The notes under the pieces are model-generated. The model was not told the origin of the DNA and made no database searches. It saw only the letters and a list, made by a program, of their open reading frames with translations. Shown in pieces: positions 21,598 through 33,583 of a stretch of DNA of 64,000 bases. Position 1 is the first letter of the stretch; each line of letters starts with the position of its first letter. Source of the stretch: Symbiodinium kawagutii (taxonomy: Eukaryota > Sar > Dinophyceae > Suessiales > Symbiodiniaceae); assembly GCA_009767595.1 (NCBI GenBank), contig VSDK01014170.1, positions 197,606-261,605 on the forward strand, in the 5' to 3' direction. Both the position numbers and the translations under genes were made by a program.

Positions 21598-21715
21598 GTC
21601 AGAACCAGCAGCATAAGAACCAGCAGAACCAAAAGGATCAGCAGAACCAGCATCAGCAGAAAGAGCAGCAGCAGCGGCGGCATAATCAGCAGAACCAGAA
21701 CCGGCAGCAGTAGAA
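21598..21715. repeat. AGAACCAGC/AGCAGC low-complexity tract
   Basis: Imperfect CAG- and AACCAGCAG-rich units, followed directly by the G-rich minisatellite region. Confidence 0.8.
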
Positions 21716-21868
21716 GAATCACGGAATCGACGCGACCCCCTCCAAATCATTCCTTCCTTTCTGTAGGGTCTTCTTTTCTTTACATCAATTTTGTTGTTTT
21801 GGCATGATCTTCTTCATGTTTATGCTAGCGGGGGGAAAACCGGACCCTTTTTTTACTACTTGTTGATG

Positions 21869-22360
21869 GGGTTGGGGTTAGGGTTGGGGTGGGGCATGTT
21901 AACGTCCGCTTGCACTTGCTTCGCACGCTAACGTTCTCTTGCGCTTGCTTCATGAAGTTGATGCTACGTCACGCATGGGGGTGGGGTTGCGGTTGGGGTT
22001 GGGGTGGGGCATGTTAACGTCCGCTTGCACTTGCTTCGCATGCTAACGTTCTCTTGCGCTTGCTTCATGAAGTTGATGCTACGTTGCGCATGGAATTGGG
22101 GTTGGGGTTGGGGTGGGGCATGTTAACGTCCGCTTGCACTTGCTTCGCATGCTAACGTTCTCTTGCGCTTGCTTCATGAAGTTGATGCTACGTCACGCAT
22201 GGGGTTGGGGTTGGGGTTGGGGTGGGGCATGCTAACGTCCGCTTGCACTTGCTTCGCGTGCTAACACTCTCTTGCGCTTGCTTCATGAAGTTGATGCTAC
22301 GTCGCGCATGGAATTGGGGTTGGGGTTGGGGTGGGGCATGCTAACGTCCGCTTGCACTTG
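21869..22360. repeat. 109-bp minisatellite with a TTGGGG-rich core
   Basis: Five copies. The shared string AACGTCCGCTTGCACTTGCT begins at 21901, 22016, 22125, 22234 and 22343, giving spacings of 115, 109, 109 and 109. Each unit has a GGGGTTGGGG-type core, a GGGGCATGTTAACGTCC segment, CTCTTGCGCTTGCTTCATGA, and a GATGCTACGTCACGCATGG segment. The G-rich core could form a G-quadruplex on the plus strand. Confidence 0.95.
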
Positions 22361-23044
22361 CTTCTGTAAAGGTGATGTTATGTCACGCGTGGGGTTGGGG
22401 TGGGGTTGCGCTTCAATTTGCATTGGTCCCTCGCAACTTGCAAACACAAAAAGCCAAACCCGTTGCTGATGCAGTATTGTCAGCAATGGCAATGGAGGTG
22501 GATTCAGAAAACCAACCTGTTTCAGAAAACAGGCCGCCAGTTGTACAAAGAATCCTTTGGATGAAAATGCCGCGGCAAAACAAGCTGACTTCTTGCAAAC
22601 GAAATGCTTCAAAACTCAGTTTTAGCTCATCTCAAGAAGGAATTTGATCAAATTCCTTGTCAGAAGTCAAGTCCATTTCGTGTGGGCCTGCCCATACGAA
22701 ATACAATTTCGATGCTAAAATAAGGTCCGGATAACCCCCCGGACGGATGTTTATGCACATTTACTCACTAGCTTTGGTCAAATAGATTTACCTGATGATG
22801 CGTTCCTGCAAGTGGCTCTTTCGCAACGATTTTGTTGGATGCATTTTGCCAAAAACCAGTTCTCAAGCACCTGGGAGTAGTACTCCTTATTCCTGGTTTC
22901 CTGATGTTACCTCATTGCGGATGTTGATGCTACACTACAGCAGGGCACTTGGTTCTAGCAAGGCGACGAACCCAAAGCAACAACATCCATCACTTATTGT
23001 ACTTTTGCAGTATTCTTTACGAGTAACATGAGCAAAGGACCTAT

Positions 23045-23435
23045 TCAAGCGATTTCAAGCGTCCTTTTTGTCAGTTTGTACCACACGACATCATCAAAGT
23101 AAGTGACTGATATCCTCTGCAGCTGCATGGCCATCAAAGTGGGCGCGGAAGGACTTTGCTGCAAATTCACCTGAAGAGGTGCAATGCGGTGCATCTCGCA
23201 GGAAGATGGGTTCCCATTCGGAGAGCATCTGGACCATTCCACTACCAAATCTGTCGTGCTTGTCTTTGCGCCAGGGTACAGTCGTAGGAGGCATCCACCA
23301 AACACATCCTTGCAGTGTAACAAAATCCAAAGCGGTGGAAGCCAATGGTGCTGATTCTCTTTTCATTTTGCCTTGCACTGCATCTGCACATTGTGGTTTT
23401 GAAACTCTCGCTCTCTCTCTCTCTCTAAGTTGCAA
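23045..23435 (-). CDS. Unidentified coding-exon candidates (weak PP2C-like DGH motif)
   Basis: Two overlapping minus-strand frames are open for over 270 bases. One contains AKSFRAHFDGHAAAEDISHL, which recalls the PP2C motif (V/A)(F/Y)DGHGG followed by a helix. The Gly-Gly after DGH is Ala-Ala here, and no second PP2C motif is seen. The other frame reads LLRLYPGAKTSTTDLVVEW. Only one can be real. PP2C is a weak possibility, not a call. Confidence 0.25.
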
Positions 23436-23460
23436 ACCCTTTCTTGCTACTTCATCTACT

Positions 23461-24573
23461 TCATCTACTTACCTGCGGCACTTTATACTTTCCCAGTTTT
23501 CTCAAGGCTGTACACCTGTTACCACACATTCTTCCCCAACGTAGCCAGACGTAGCTGGGAGGTGTGAGCCAGAAGAGGTTCTGGGGTGCTCTGGGGTGGG
23601 TTTCGGCCTGCGGTGGGCTCCGGGAAGCTGTTGACAGTGCCTCTGGTATTGTGCCACCGCGTGTCAAGTGCCCGACGTTGGTTTGGGGGTCAAGCCGGGT
23701 TGGGGAAGGGCCTACGTGGGTCTGCAGTTGGAGGATTCCACTTCCGGCAGGGACAAGTTGCCAAGGTTCAGGTCCTGATGAATTCAGGTTTCCAAGTTGT
23801 AAGCGACTGTGGGCCCTTCTTCTCTGCAAATTCTTGATTTTTTTGGATGAACTGAGAACGGATTTCAAGGTCTAATATCATACCTTTGCAACTCTCCAAG
23901 GTTTCGTCTAAAAAAGTTGCCTTCGAAGAAAGCCTCTTGAAAGGGAAAGCCATGGAAAACCATTCAAGACATTCTAAGACCACAAAACTACGTGGACTTC
24001 TAACATCTTCTAACATCTTCTAAGAGCTCCCCAAAACGGGATGGTCTCCGTGATGGTCTCCGTGATGGTCTCCGTGATCTACGTGGGGTGCATTCCCTAC
24101 TGAGGAAATCCATCGAAATGCTTTGTGCATTTTCGTGTCTCACATCCAGCTTTTGCGCTGAGTGTCATCAGCAGTTCTAAAACAGGCTCCGGCAAGTTCC
24201 CAAGGCATGGCACAGTCATGGCGAGTCTAAACCGGGCGCGACCAGCTCCAGTGAAACTGAGAACGTCAATTGTAAAAGCAAGGCACAATTGAGAAAGGGG
24301 ACGTCACATGGATTGCAAAAACACTTTCTTCTTCTCATCCATGTGATGCCGGAATTGAGCATGACTCTGTCATTTCCCATCTTGCTGACAATAACTTGAC
24401 AGGCTTGCTGCAAAGTGAGCGAAGTCTTCCAGTGGAGTGGCCGCATTGCACTTTGGCAAGCCCAAGCTAAAAATGCTTGGGCCAAGGAACCCGGCATGCA
24501 TGGTCCTTCGGTGTTCTTCTGTAATTTCTCCGAACTGCGGAGAAGGACGCTCCCTCAAGTGACCCTTCTTCAA
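23461..24573 (-). CDS. Unidentified coding-exon cluster
   Basis: Minus-strand segments with good protein composition: 24573-24370 (RERPSPQFGEITEEHRRTMH), 24480-24310 (CQSAMRPLHWKTSLTLQQAC), 24288-24097 (FTGAGRARFRLAMTVPCLG, then EPVLELLMTLSAKAGC), 24016-23770 (FLDETLESCKGMILDLEI and IQKNQEFAEKKG) and 23740-23560 (proline-rich). Some overlap in different frames, so not all are exons. All lie on the strand used by the identified genes either side. No family is recognised. Confidence 0.35.
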
Positions 24574-24639
24574 ACTTTCTCAACTTGTTGCGCACAGAAT
24601 TGCAGTTGAAGGTCTTACTGGAAGTGGGGGAGAGTTTGA

Positions 24640-25110
24640 ATAGAGATGAACAACGACCAATGGAGTTTGAATACATAAACATATACATAAGTAAATAACA
24701 AATAAGTAAATATATAAATAGTTTCAGAATTGGATAAACAAATTAGAATATAACTAGATAGATACATAAACATATAGCGATATATAGCTAAATAAATACA
24801 TAAACATATGTATATGTATATGTATATGAATATATATATATACATATATATATTCATGTCATCAGGGGAAGTGGACAGCAGTGAATATCACAGTGGTCTC
24901 TCTTCGTTTGCAAACTGTCACCATGGCATCCCGGTCGAGGAGTTGAGGGGCAGACCACGCACAACAGTGAAGGGGTCAAGCAACGAGGATGCCTGACGCA
25001 AAGATTCGACAAGGGAAAACTCCAAAACAAGGCATATGAAACATCATGTACATGTATATTCAACCATATATATACATATATATATATAGATATATAATGA
25101 CATGTGATCA
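24640..25110. repeat. AT-rich low-complexity tracts
   Basis: TATATA and AATACATAAACATA patches at about 24665-24855 and 25040-25110. Between them, 24860-25000 is ordinary sequence with no gene I can support. Confidence 0.7.
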
Positions 25111-25272
25111 CATTAAACAAGAGATAGAACATCTTTTTGTATACACATCTGAAGATGTTCCCATACCAAAATATAATAAGTAGAGGCTGGGCGAGGCTGG
25201 ACAATTTGCAGTTATGTTCTGTCCGCAAAAGCGCTCTTCTGACTCTACTATGGGCGTCAATGATCATGAATA

Positions 25273-25283
25273 NNNNNNNNNNN
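25273..25283. other. Assembly gap (11 N)
   Basis: Eleven undetermined bases. The true gap size may differ, so any frame crossing it is unreliable. Confidence 1.
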
Positions 25284-25354
25284 TTTCCCTTGCGCAATGA
25301 CAATGAAGTCATTCTGAACGGAACTCTTTTTCCTTTCCATGTCTTTCCCTCTCC

Positions 25355-25543
25355 CTATCTCTTCTGCGCTCCCAGTTCGGCCCTGGCCACTCTGGCCAAA
25401 GCCACTGCCTCTGACAAGCTGGTGCTGCTGGGGTCCTGGTCAGCAGGATTCCTAGCCAAAAGAAGTACAATCACATTGGAAAAGTTGACATATTTGTGCT
25501 GGGGCCGGTTGGCCCACTGATTGCAAACCAAAATCCATGTCAA
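25355..25543 (-). CDS. Short coding-exon candidate
   Basis: The minus strand reads PADQDPSSTSLSEAVALARV and then ARAELGAQKR after a TTGGCTAG|G acceptor. It is helical and alanine-rich. It ends 70 bases from the assembly gap, so its continuation is unknown. Confidence 0.25.
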   Translation of the reverse strand: MTWILVCNQWANRPQHKYVNFSNVIVLLLARNPADQDPSSTSLSEAVALARVARAELGAQKR

Positions 25544-26132
25544 AAACTGATATGATACATGTGCAGTGTGAACCTTTGAGACAATAGGTAGGATGTAGAC
25601 AGCAATTGTACTGCAAATAATCTATTACATGTGGTGCATGGCGAATAGAAGTGAATGGATCACTGCTGGCATATAGCGAATGTTTCACATATGATCACAT
25701 ATATATATATATATTTCTTACCCCCGGTTGGACATCGTTTGCAATGCATTTTTCGACCTGGGGAATCGATAGCCTATGGCTCTCGTACTCGATGTTCAAA
25801 TCTGACACCGCATCACATGCGGTTACTTTTTGGTAGATGCCACTGACATGATATGATGCATTAAGATGGGATAAGGATAATGATATGGAGGAACAATGAT
25901 GAACGGCTAGAGTCAAGATCACGCAACTGGATCTCTCACGATGAATTCGCTCTTTCTTTTGGCATTTTTCTGCTCATTCTGCTCTGTCAGATTGCATGGT
26001 GGAAACCCGTCTGCTGGAAACGTGCTTCAGTAAGTGCATCGGTAGAATAGTCATGTTTGCAGAAATGAACGCGAACACACCAAGACACTCACACGCACCT
26101 AGCACAGCCCCATGATTTCTAGCAAAAACGAT

Positions 26133-26672
26133 TCAAATGCAATGACTTCGGCAAGTCTTATCCCAAAAGCAGCAAAACAACAACACGTTAAATACGGGAG
26201 ACATGTGTTGTACCCAATGAGCCATGCAATAAAAATAGCTATCAATAGGGCGATCCCATTTTCTTGAGCTACGCATAGCTACGCTATTATGGACAAAAAC
26301 TATGGCCAGCGAACGCGCTTCCACCAGCGAAAGCTCTGACAACGTGACGAGAGGGCAACGCACGACTGGCAAATCCTGTGAAAATAAAACACGTCCACCG
26401 TCCAGGACGTGGAAGGAATTGGAAGGATCTAACACTTCCAAGGTTTTCCGATATTTACTATCTAATTCCTCATCATTCGGATGTAACCCATGAGTAACTA
26501 AAGATATGACGTGATTTGACGGTGACATGATGTTGCGGCATTTTGCTTTCTTGCTACTTTCAATTTCCATCAATCGTTTGCCAATGCGTACGCTGCCACA
26601 GGCAGGGAAAACGATTGCCATGCAAATCAAACCATCCACTGTGCGCCTCTGCAGCATCCCTGGGCCAAACAC
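26133..26672 (-). CDS. Long unidentified open frame (179 codons)
   Basis: One of the longest non-repetitive frames in the window. It contains SVRIGKRLMEIESSKKAKC, PNDEELDSKYRKTLEVLD and FHVLDGGRVLFSQDL, then a hydrophobic C-terminal third. Mixed charged and hydrophobic composition favours a real exon in its central part (about 26640-26300). No domain is recognised. The C-terminal part could be intron. Confidence 0.4.
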   Translation of the reverse strand: MFGPGMLQRRTVDGLICMAIVFPACGSVRIGKRLMEIESSKKAKCRNIMSPSNHVISLVTHGLHPNDEELDSKYRKTLEVLDPSNSFHVLDGGRVLFSQDLPVVRCPLVTLSELSLVEARSLAIVFVHNSVAMRSSRKWDRPIDSYFYCMAHWVQHMSPVFNVLLFCCFWDKTCRSHCI

Positions 26673-26699
26673 TTTTGAGATCTTTTGAGAAGTTCAGAA

Positions 26700-29130
26700 C
26701 TTCATGGTAGTGTTCAATGCATTTCAATGCTGCCTGATGCTCTCACCAGAGGACACAATCCTAAACGCTAATGCCCAGCGTGCGAGCAAATCACACTAAT
26801 GGACTCCGAAGCACATGGCAAAGAGCGTCACGGCTCAAGGCATTATCGGCATATATTATGCACACGGCCACCGGCAAGGCTAGCTCTTTGAGTTTGCAGA
26901 CTGTGCATGACCTGCCTGTGGTCTTGAATGGCTGCCTAAAGCAGGCCGATTCCAAGATGAGGTAAGCTATACGAAACCATGGGATTGATTGCACGATGTT
27001 GCAGGTGCCAGCAACTTGGGGAGTGCAACGCGCATCAACGCGCTAAAGGTCACCTTTTCCCATGCGAAATTGGTGGTGTCAGCTCTCCACGTTGCGAAGT
27101 TGGCACATTAAGAATTGGAACTCCGAGCACTCCGAGCACTCCGAGCTCCGAGGCTGTGCTCTCAGCTGCTGGGATCACCAACAGCACTGGGAGCCCTCTT
27201 GGCGAGCCACGCGCCGCACAAGTTTCAGTCCCAACTGAAACACACATGCTACGCATATGCTACGCAAATGCTACGCAAATGCTACGCATATGCTAACGTA
27301 AAAGATGTGCATACGCTACTTGAATGCTTGCAGCGGCACGGGTCGAGGCCGATCACTGTGGGTCATCCTGCTCGACCAATGAGTGAGTGATGGTCTGAGA
27401 TGTCCGAGTGCTAGGGCGGCCTTTGCCATCGAAATACCATTCACTCGTGGTCTTTGTGATGCTGTCGGGATTACTTTCTTGATACCAGTCCTGGGAATCA
27501 AAGCTGGAATGGCATGGAATGGCTGCATGATGCTATATATTGCAATATGCTTGGATCTTGCTTGGCTCACATCTACTGTAAAAAATCTGCTGAAGACCCT
27601 TGAAATGAGGAAGACCTTGCACACAGAAATCATTGCCAAGCTTCCGTAAGGCTGGATCTTTTTGTAGGCTGGTTGGAGATCTCCTGAGACTGTTGATGAG
27701 TGGTGATGAGTGGTGGTGGAGCTTCGGAACCCTGAACATCCGAAAATGATGAACCCCAAGAGTCAATAAGAGTCATATGATGTCGATGGAATGTGACCTG
27801 ACTGATGTCGATGCTTGACCTGACGCCATCCTCGATCTGGGACGCTCCGTCTCCATCCTCGAGGCCTTCCTGGCAAAGAGGATGGTGGGGTTGCCAGGTA
27901 AGCTCCAGGAATCGACAGCACGTCATTTGCCGTTTCTTGGAGGATCTTTAAACAACTGAGGAGGAATGACTCGTGAAATCAGTGACAGTTATGTTCGCTA
28001 TCCTGAACATAAACTATCACGGTAACATTGTTGTCCTGTGCAGGGGGCGGTTCTTCGAGATCACGGTTTTTCCTTGGCCACTCGCGACTCGTGGAAAACT
28101 GGTAGCTGATATGACAGTGAAGCTGATGAACCAATTAGCATGGCCTGAAATCCTCTGAAACTCAGTTGTCATGTGCAGCGCCCAAATCTACATCTGAATT
28201 ACCCAAGGCCACTGCCAATTTGATTCGTCAATGCATTTAGTGACACATGTGCAGGAGGAAATTGCGAGCAGCGCCCAAAGCATCCCAAAACAACAAAACG
28301 TTGGCTGGAATATAGAGTTTGTCTTTTTTGCTTCTTGACATGCAAATGAATGTAAATGCTTCGTGATGCTTTATGTCGCGCTATAAAATGCATCTGGGAT
28401 TACAAAAATGTTTCAAAGAGACCTAGGCTGCTGCCGAGCATCCTGCCGATGATCTCCATTTTCCTGAGTGTGTCAGAGTCAGGTACCTCAACTTTCAATA
28501 ACATTATTTTTTTTATATATATATATATACTTTCATGCTTAACAAAACAGGTTGCTGACAGATTTAAGGGCTCCTCCCCAAGGAGCGACCGTGCTTAGCC
28601 GTGCTTTCAAACATTACCATCGCGAGGGCACAGAATATCACAGGCTCATAACATCTCCACATCTCCTGATGACCCCTGACCCATCCCTGACCCGAAATCT
28701 CTACCCAGATGCTCTTTGAGTTCCTCAGAAATGGTGCAGGTTCGAGATGCCCGCGAGGTCACGTTGGGCGCTTCGTCGTATGTCTTGATTGGCTTTGCCT
28801 CACGCAATGGCTGATGCAAGCCTTGCCATGCCTTGCTCAATTTGACTGCAAAATGTGGCACTGCCAACGCTTGAAGGTTGGGATGATTGAGGTGCAGGTT
28901 CCTAGAGCAAGGTCCTGGAAAGTTTCGGGAGATTATGGCAAAAACGATTTAATAAGCTAGATCACCCTTTTTGTTTGGGGAACCTCCGCTGAGACTTATT
29001 TTTTCTGAATACTTCTTACTAATCGATCAAATATCAATCATGTATTTAGAATGTGGCAAGAAATTTCAGAACGTACATGAACGTACGCTAAACAGGCGCC
29101 AGCAAGTGATCTGTCACTGTGGGTTGGGCA
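26700..29130. other. Mostly unassigned; scattered short open frames
   Basis: Contains a CTCCGAGCA repeat at 27120-27150, a 12-bp TGCTACGCAAA-type repeat at 27245-27297, and weak minus-strand exon candidates at 27900-27640 and 28867-28650 (KLSKAWQGLHQPLREAKP). Plus-strand frames such as 27383-27649 are equally open. No gene can be called. Confidence 0.3.
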
Positions 29131-29139
29131 TTTGGAATT

Positions 29140-29213
29140 CTACCCTGTTGAGCCCGGCCTTAGGCGCAGGAGGCGGCGGTCCTTTTCTTTTGCCTTTGCC
29201 TTTGCCCTTTGCC
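29140..29213 (-). CDS. Lys/Gly/Pro-rich linker exon candidate
   Basis: The minus strand reads AKGKGKGKRKGPPPPAPKAG and then LNRVEFQMPNPQ. The same style of low-complexity linker (GKGKGKGKGGKGKAPPPKA) occurs at 43150-43260 on the same strand. Basic KGKG-PPPP linkers are common in dinoflagellate proteins, so this is probably an exon of a longer protein. The function is unknown. Confidence 0.35.
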
Positions 29214-30072
29214 TGAAAGAAAGCTGCAGTAAGGCGTGATAAGAATTGATAAGAGAAATTGCAAACGCAAAAATGTCGGAGTTTTTCATGTTTTATAATG
29301 TTTTATCAAAATCCAAACTCCGTGTACTAAAAACAGCAAGTCTGCGTCGGTGACATGGCAGCGGCAGCGGCCTTCGCGACCGCCTCTTGCGGGGCCTCTT
29401 GCGTCCTAACAGTTGGCTGGGTGCGTCATTGTCCCGTGAAAACTATCATTTGAGTTACTTTACGTTCTTTTAAGTAGTATAAAACGATTTAGGAAAGACA
29501 CTGTACGGTTACCTAGCAATCAAACCTCATCGCAGCACCTGCAGTACCAAACCAAGTTTATGCCAGTCCCAAGAAATCTAAGAAGCTTTTCGCAACCTTA
29601 AGTCGACAGGGGTTCATTTTTGCACACCGCTTGGACGCCTCCGGAAAGACTCACTTTTACAAAGGAGCTGGCTCATTCTGAGAGTTTTGAATGGGGTGGG
29701 TTGGGGAAAATATGGGAAAAGGATGTCCATTGTGGATGTCTGCAAGGACCTGCATGGTGGGTCCTATGAAGGATGGGGCACCGCAGGGCATTATGTATCA
29801 CAGCAGCCATGAAAACATAAAGTTTTTTAAACGTTTCATAACACATGTTCATCGCAGTCCCTTGCGACAAAAGGCCCACCTCTTTTAAACAATTGAAGCA
29901 AGTACGCCTCGTTCATAGTCACGAAACGCGTGTTTAGACGTGCACAGCCTGGTTCTACTATCTGCAACTGTCGGTGGCAACTAATGCCATAGTTCAGAAA
30001 CATACACTTTCTCGGCAACAGCCAACAACGCAATTAAACTGAAGAAACTTGAAGATTCCAACCGGTTGAGGC
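29214..30072. other. No gene supported
   Basis: Ordinary-looking sequence before the 30-38 kb array. Short open frames on both strands show no recognisable motif. Confidence 0.35.
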
Positions 30073-30631
30073 ATGTTGAGACCTGTCATCTCGTCAGCTT
30101 GCTTGTATTTTGTTGTTATAACTTTTGGAAACGATAGCAAACACATCAAGCATGCTGACAGCTCCTTGCCACTGCCTCAGCGTCCTGCAGGCAGCAAGCT
30201 AAAAAAATGCATGCAACGTGGAGACTTTGCAGCTAGAGGCAAGCCCACACAAATAAACACGCACAAAGGAATGCTGTCAATCTTTCTGTCCATCAAAACA
30301 AACTACCTTGATGAAGCAGAACTCTACAAAATCAGTCATTTCCTTCACCACGTCCTACCACATTTCACGACTATAACATTCAACAAGTCTAAACAAACAT
30401 CAACATCAACGACCAAACACCATCAGAACTGCCACTGTGATAGCCACCACGACGAGCATCGGAAGGACAACTGTAACAAAAAGAAACACAATGAAACGCA
30501 CATGTCTAAATCATATTCGAATCAGTATATAAGTATATGAAAAAAATATAAACATCTAATCAAACAAATGCAAAGCGAGGTCCGTTGCCAATCCATCAAA
30601 ACACATAAATCACACGAAACACAATGAAAAC

Positions 30632-30682
30632 GAAACGCGCCTCGTCCCTGTTCTTGGCATCAGCTGCCTCCAACAGTGGACC
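30632..30682 (-). CDS. Array unit 1 exon, short form (51 nt)
   Basis: Opens at a TCTCAG|GG acceptor, encodes GPLLEAADAKNRDEARF (17 residues), and closes before a GTTTTC donor. Relative to unit 5 it lacks the whole coiled-coil cassette; the join is between GCA and GCT (…LLEA|ADAKN…), exactly in frame. Confidence 0.55.
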
Positions 30683-30752
30683 CTGAGACAGGATGGTGGT
30701 GAAGGAATTGCCAAGTGAGTTGCTTTGAGAACTCGTTGAGTTCAGAATCTTT

Positions 30753-30800
30753 GTCTCTCTGAGTCTCTCTGAGTCTCTCTGAATCTCTCTGAGTCTCGAG
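30753..30800 (-). repeat. 10-bp repeat ACTCAGAGAG, copy in array unit 1
   Basis: Tandem GAGTCTCTCT units (minus ACTCAGAGAG). The same repeat occurs in every array unit with different copy numbers: about 4 here, about 2 at 32533-32552, about 8 at 35233-35312, about 5 at 36457-36506 and about 2 at 38093-38108. Any frame reads the decapeptide SERLRETQRD in rotation. Confidence 0.9.
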
Positions 30801-31871
30801 TCGCCAGTCAAATCGGTTGCAGCTTCTGGTTTACTGCTTTGTGCTTCATGTTGCGATGTTCCATGAGGGAAACGATAGGAAGCGACAAGAAATGATAGGA
30901 AACGATAGGCAACACACACGCCGGATCTCTCATGATCTCGTTGCATCATGTCTCCTGGCCTCGGAAGCTACTTCCTCTGGGGCTTCGGCTTCCACTTCTG
31001 TCCTCCTATGACGTCGCTCAAACTCGATCAGATCCGTCACAGCATAGGCAAAGGTCACCATGACTCAAACTTAATGCGTGTGATGCAGGCTTGCCTTGGC
31101 TTGTGCAAACTGAGTGCAGTGGTTCATACATGTTCAATTACATATTTGTCAGTGCAAATGCTGGTTTCAACGTGTCTTGGCAGCAGCCAAGAACTTCATC
31201 AAACTGATAAAACCTGAATTTTCGAATGGTTGGGACTTGTTGAGACCTGTCATGTCGTATGCATTTTGCAGTTTTTGAATGTGATCAAGTCTGTTTTTTG
31301 AAGGATTGCAAACACATCAAGCACGCTGACAGCTCCTGGCCACTGCCTCGGCGTCCTGCTCCAAACCCAAAAAAACGATACAGCAATATAAAAAATGTCA
31401 AGAACGCGCAGAAGCATTCAGTAATAGACTTCAGTAGCACCGGCAAACAGCATCATCTAACCCTGTGCCTTCTGCGCACTGGCACCATAGCAAAAGCGCA
31501 AATATGACGAGGCTGCCTGATTGCAGGGCCAACTCTGATCTTTTGGCTCTGGCAGCCCCACATCCCAAAGACAAATAGTCGATTCCATGCGACGCGTCAT
31601 CTACGGTCTGACACGGATGTTGCACACCCAGGAAATTCAAGCCATGATGCATTCCCAAAACAGCTAGCTATCTTGATGAAGCAGAACTCTACAAAACAAA
31701 CTATTTCCTTCACGGCGTGTTACACCATCTTGCAAGTATAATTTACTATAGCAGTAACATTCCAAAGCAAACATCAACCAACGAGTACAACGGTGATAGC
31801 CATCACCACGAGCATTGGAAGGACAACTGCTAAAACAAGAAACACACATGTTCAAATCACGTTCGAACCTA

Positions 31872-31935
31872 TATATATGTATATATATATATATATATAT
31901 ACATATATATGAATATATATATATATATTCAAGAA

Positions 31936-31968
<33 letters not shown>

Positions 31969-32010
31969 AATATATATATAGAGAAATATATATATATATA
32001 TATATATCCA
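31872..32010. repeat. (TA)n tract in array unit 2
   Basis: Long alternating TA runs with short interruptions. A related tract is at 37580-37712 in unit 5. Both lie directly downstream of the long-form coiled-coil exon. Confidence 0.9.
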
Positions 32011-32083
32011 AACAAATGCAAAGCGAGGTCCGTTGCCAACCAAGCACAATTACATAGATCGTATAAAACATGATGTTGAAAAC

Positions 32084-32461
32084 GGAGCGCGCCTCGTCCC
32101 TGTTCTTGGTATCAGCTGCTTCTTCCTCCCCCGTTCTGGCAGCATCTTCCTTTACCATGTTCTCTTCTTCTTCCTTTCTGGCAGCTTCTTCTCTTGCCAA
32201 TCTCTCTTCCTCCTCCTTACTGGCCGCGTCTTCCTTTGCCAGCCTCTCCTGCTCTTCTTTTTGTGCTGCCTCTTCTTCAGCCAGCTTCTGTTCTTCTTCC
32301 TTTCTGGCAGCGTCTTCTGTTGCCAATCTCTCTTCCTCCTCCTTACTGGCCGCGTCTTCCTTTGCCAGCCTCTCCTGCTCTTCTTTTCGTGCTGCCTTTT
32401 CTCCAGCCAGCTTCTCTTCTTCTTCTTCTTCTTCTTCTTCTTCCTTTCTAGCAGCTTCTTC
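32084..32461 (-). CDS. Array unit 2 exon, long coiled-coil form (378 nt)
   Basis: Begins after a TTCCAG|G acceptor and runs 126 codons without a stop to a GTTTTC donor. It is made of roughly 14-residue units such as EAARKEEQERLAKE, DAASKEEEERLARE and DAARKEEEQKLAEE, ending DAARTGEEEAADTKNRDEAR. The composition predicts a long, highly charged alpha-helix or coiled coil. Its 5' end differs from units 1, 3, 4 and 5: the GPLLEA start is replaced by EEAARKEEEE. Trinucleotide slippage (CTT)n is visible at 32418-32443. The other two frames on this strand are also partly open but have implausible composition. Confidence 0.65.
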
Positions 32462-33480
32462 CTGGAAGGAGGATGGCGAAGGAATTGCCAAGATAGCTTA
32501 AGAAACTCGTTGGGTTCAGAATCTTTGTCTCTCTGAGTCTCTCTGAGTCTCGAGTCACGAATCAAATCGGTTGCAGCTTCTGGTTTACTGCTTTGTGCTT
32601 CATGTTGCGATGTTCCATGAGGGAAACGATAGGAAGCGACAAGAAATGATAGGAAACGATTGGCAACACACACGCCGGATCTCTCATGATCTCGTTGCAT
32701 CATGTCTCCTGGCCTTGGAAGCTGCTTCCTCTGGGGCTTCGGCTTCCACTTCTGTCGTCCTATGACGTCGCTCAAATTCGATCAGATCCGTCACAGCATA
32801 GGCAAAGGTCACCATGACTCAAACTTAATGCGCGTGATGCAGGCTTGTCTTGGCTTGTGCAAACTGAGTGCAGTGGTTCATACATGTTCAATTAATTTCA
32901 ATTACATATTTGTCAGTGCAAATGCTGGTTTCAACGTGTCTTGGCAGCAGCCAAGAACTTAATTAAAATGATAAAACCTGAAATTTCGAATGGTTGGGAC
33001 TTGTTGAGACCTGTCATGTCGTATGCATTTTGCAGTTTTTGAATGTGATCAAGTCTGTTTTTTGAAGGATTGCAAACACATCAAGCACGCTGACAGCTCC
33101 TGGCCACTGCCTCGGCGTCCTGCTCCAAAGCCAAAAAACGATACAGCAATATAAAACATGTCAAGAACGCGCAGAAGCATTCAGTAATAGACTTCAGTAG
33201 CACCGGCAAACAGCATCATCTAACCCTGTGCCTTCTGCGCACTGGCACCATAGCAAAAGCGCAAATATGACGAGGCTGCCTGATTGCAGGGCCAACTCTG
33301 ATCTTTTGGCTCTGGCAGCCCCACATCCCAAAGACAAATAGTCGATTCCATGCTACAGAGTCATCTATGGTCTACCTAGAAAATTCAAGCCATGATACAT
33401 TCCAAAAACAGCTATCTTGATGAAGCAAAACTCTGCAAAATCAGTTTTTTCCTTCACCGCGTTTTACCACTTTCATGAGG

Positions 33481-33524
<44 letters not shown>

Positions 33525-33583
33525 GGATGGATGGATGGATGGATGGATGGATGGATGGATGGATGGATGGATATATATATATA
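33481..33583. repeat. AGAT/GGAT tetranucleotide repeat then TA tract, in unit 3
   Basis: About 11 AGAT units, then about 11 GGAT units, then TATATA. It begins abruptly inside unit 3 sequence homologous to units 2 and 5. Confidence 0.95.

Noticed and set aside
23094..23160. PP2C phosphatase from the FDGH motif
   Set aside because: The diagnostic GG after DGH is AA and no other PP2C motif is visible; treated as a coincidence unless a transcript shows more.
32152..32775. Minus-strand 207-codon Lys/Arg-rich frame and plus-strand Ser/Leu-rich frames over array unit 2
   Set aside because: These are shadow frames of the EAARKEEEERLA coiled-coil exon, which alone has a plausible heptad-like composition and matched splice signals.
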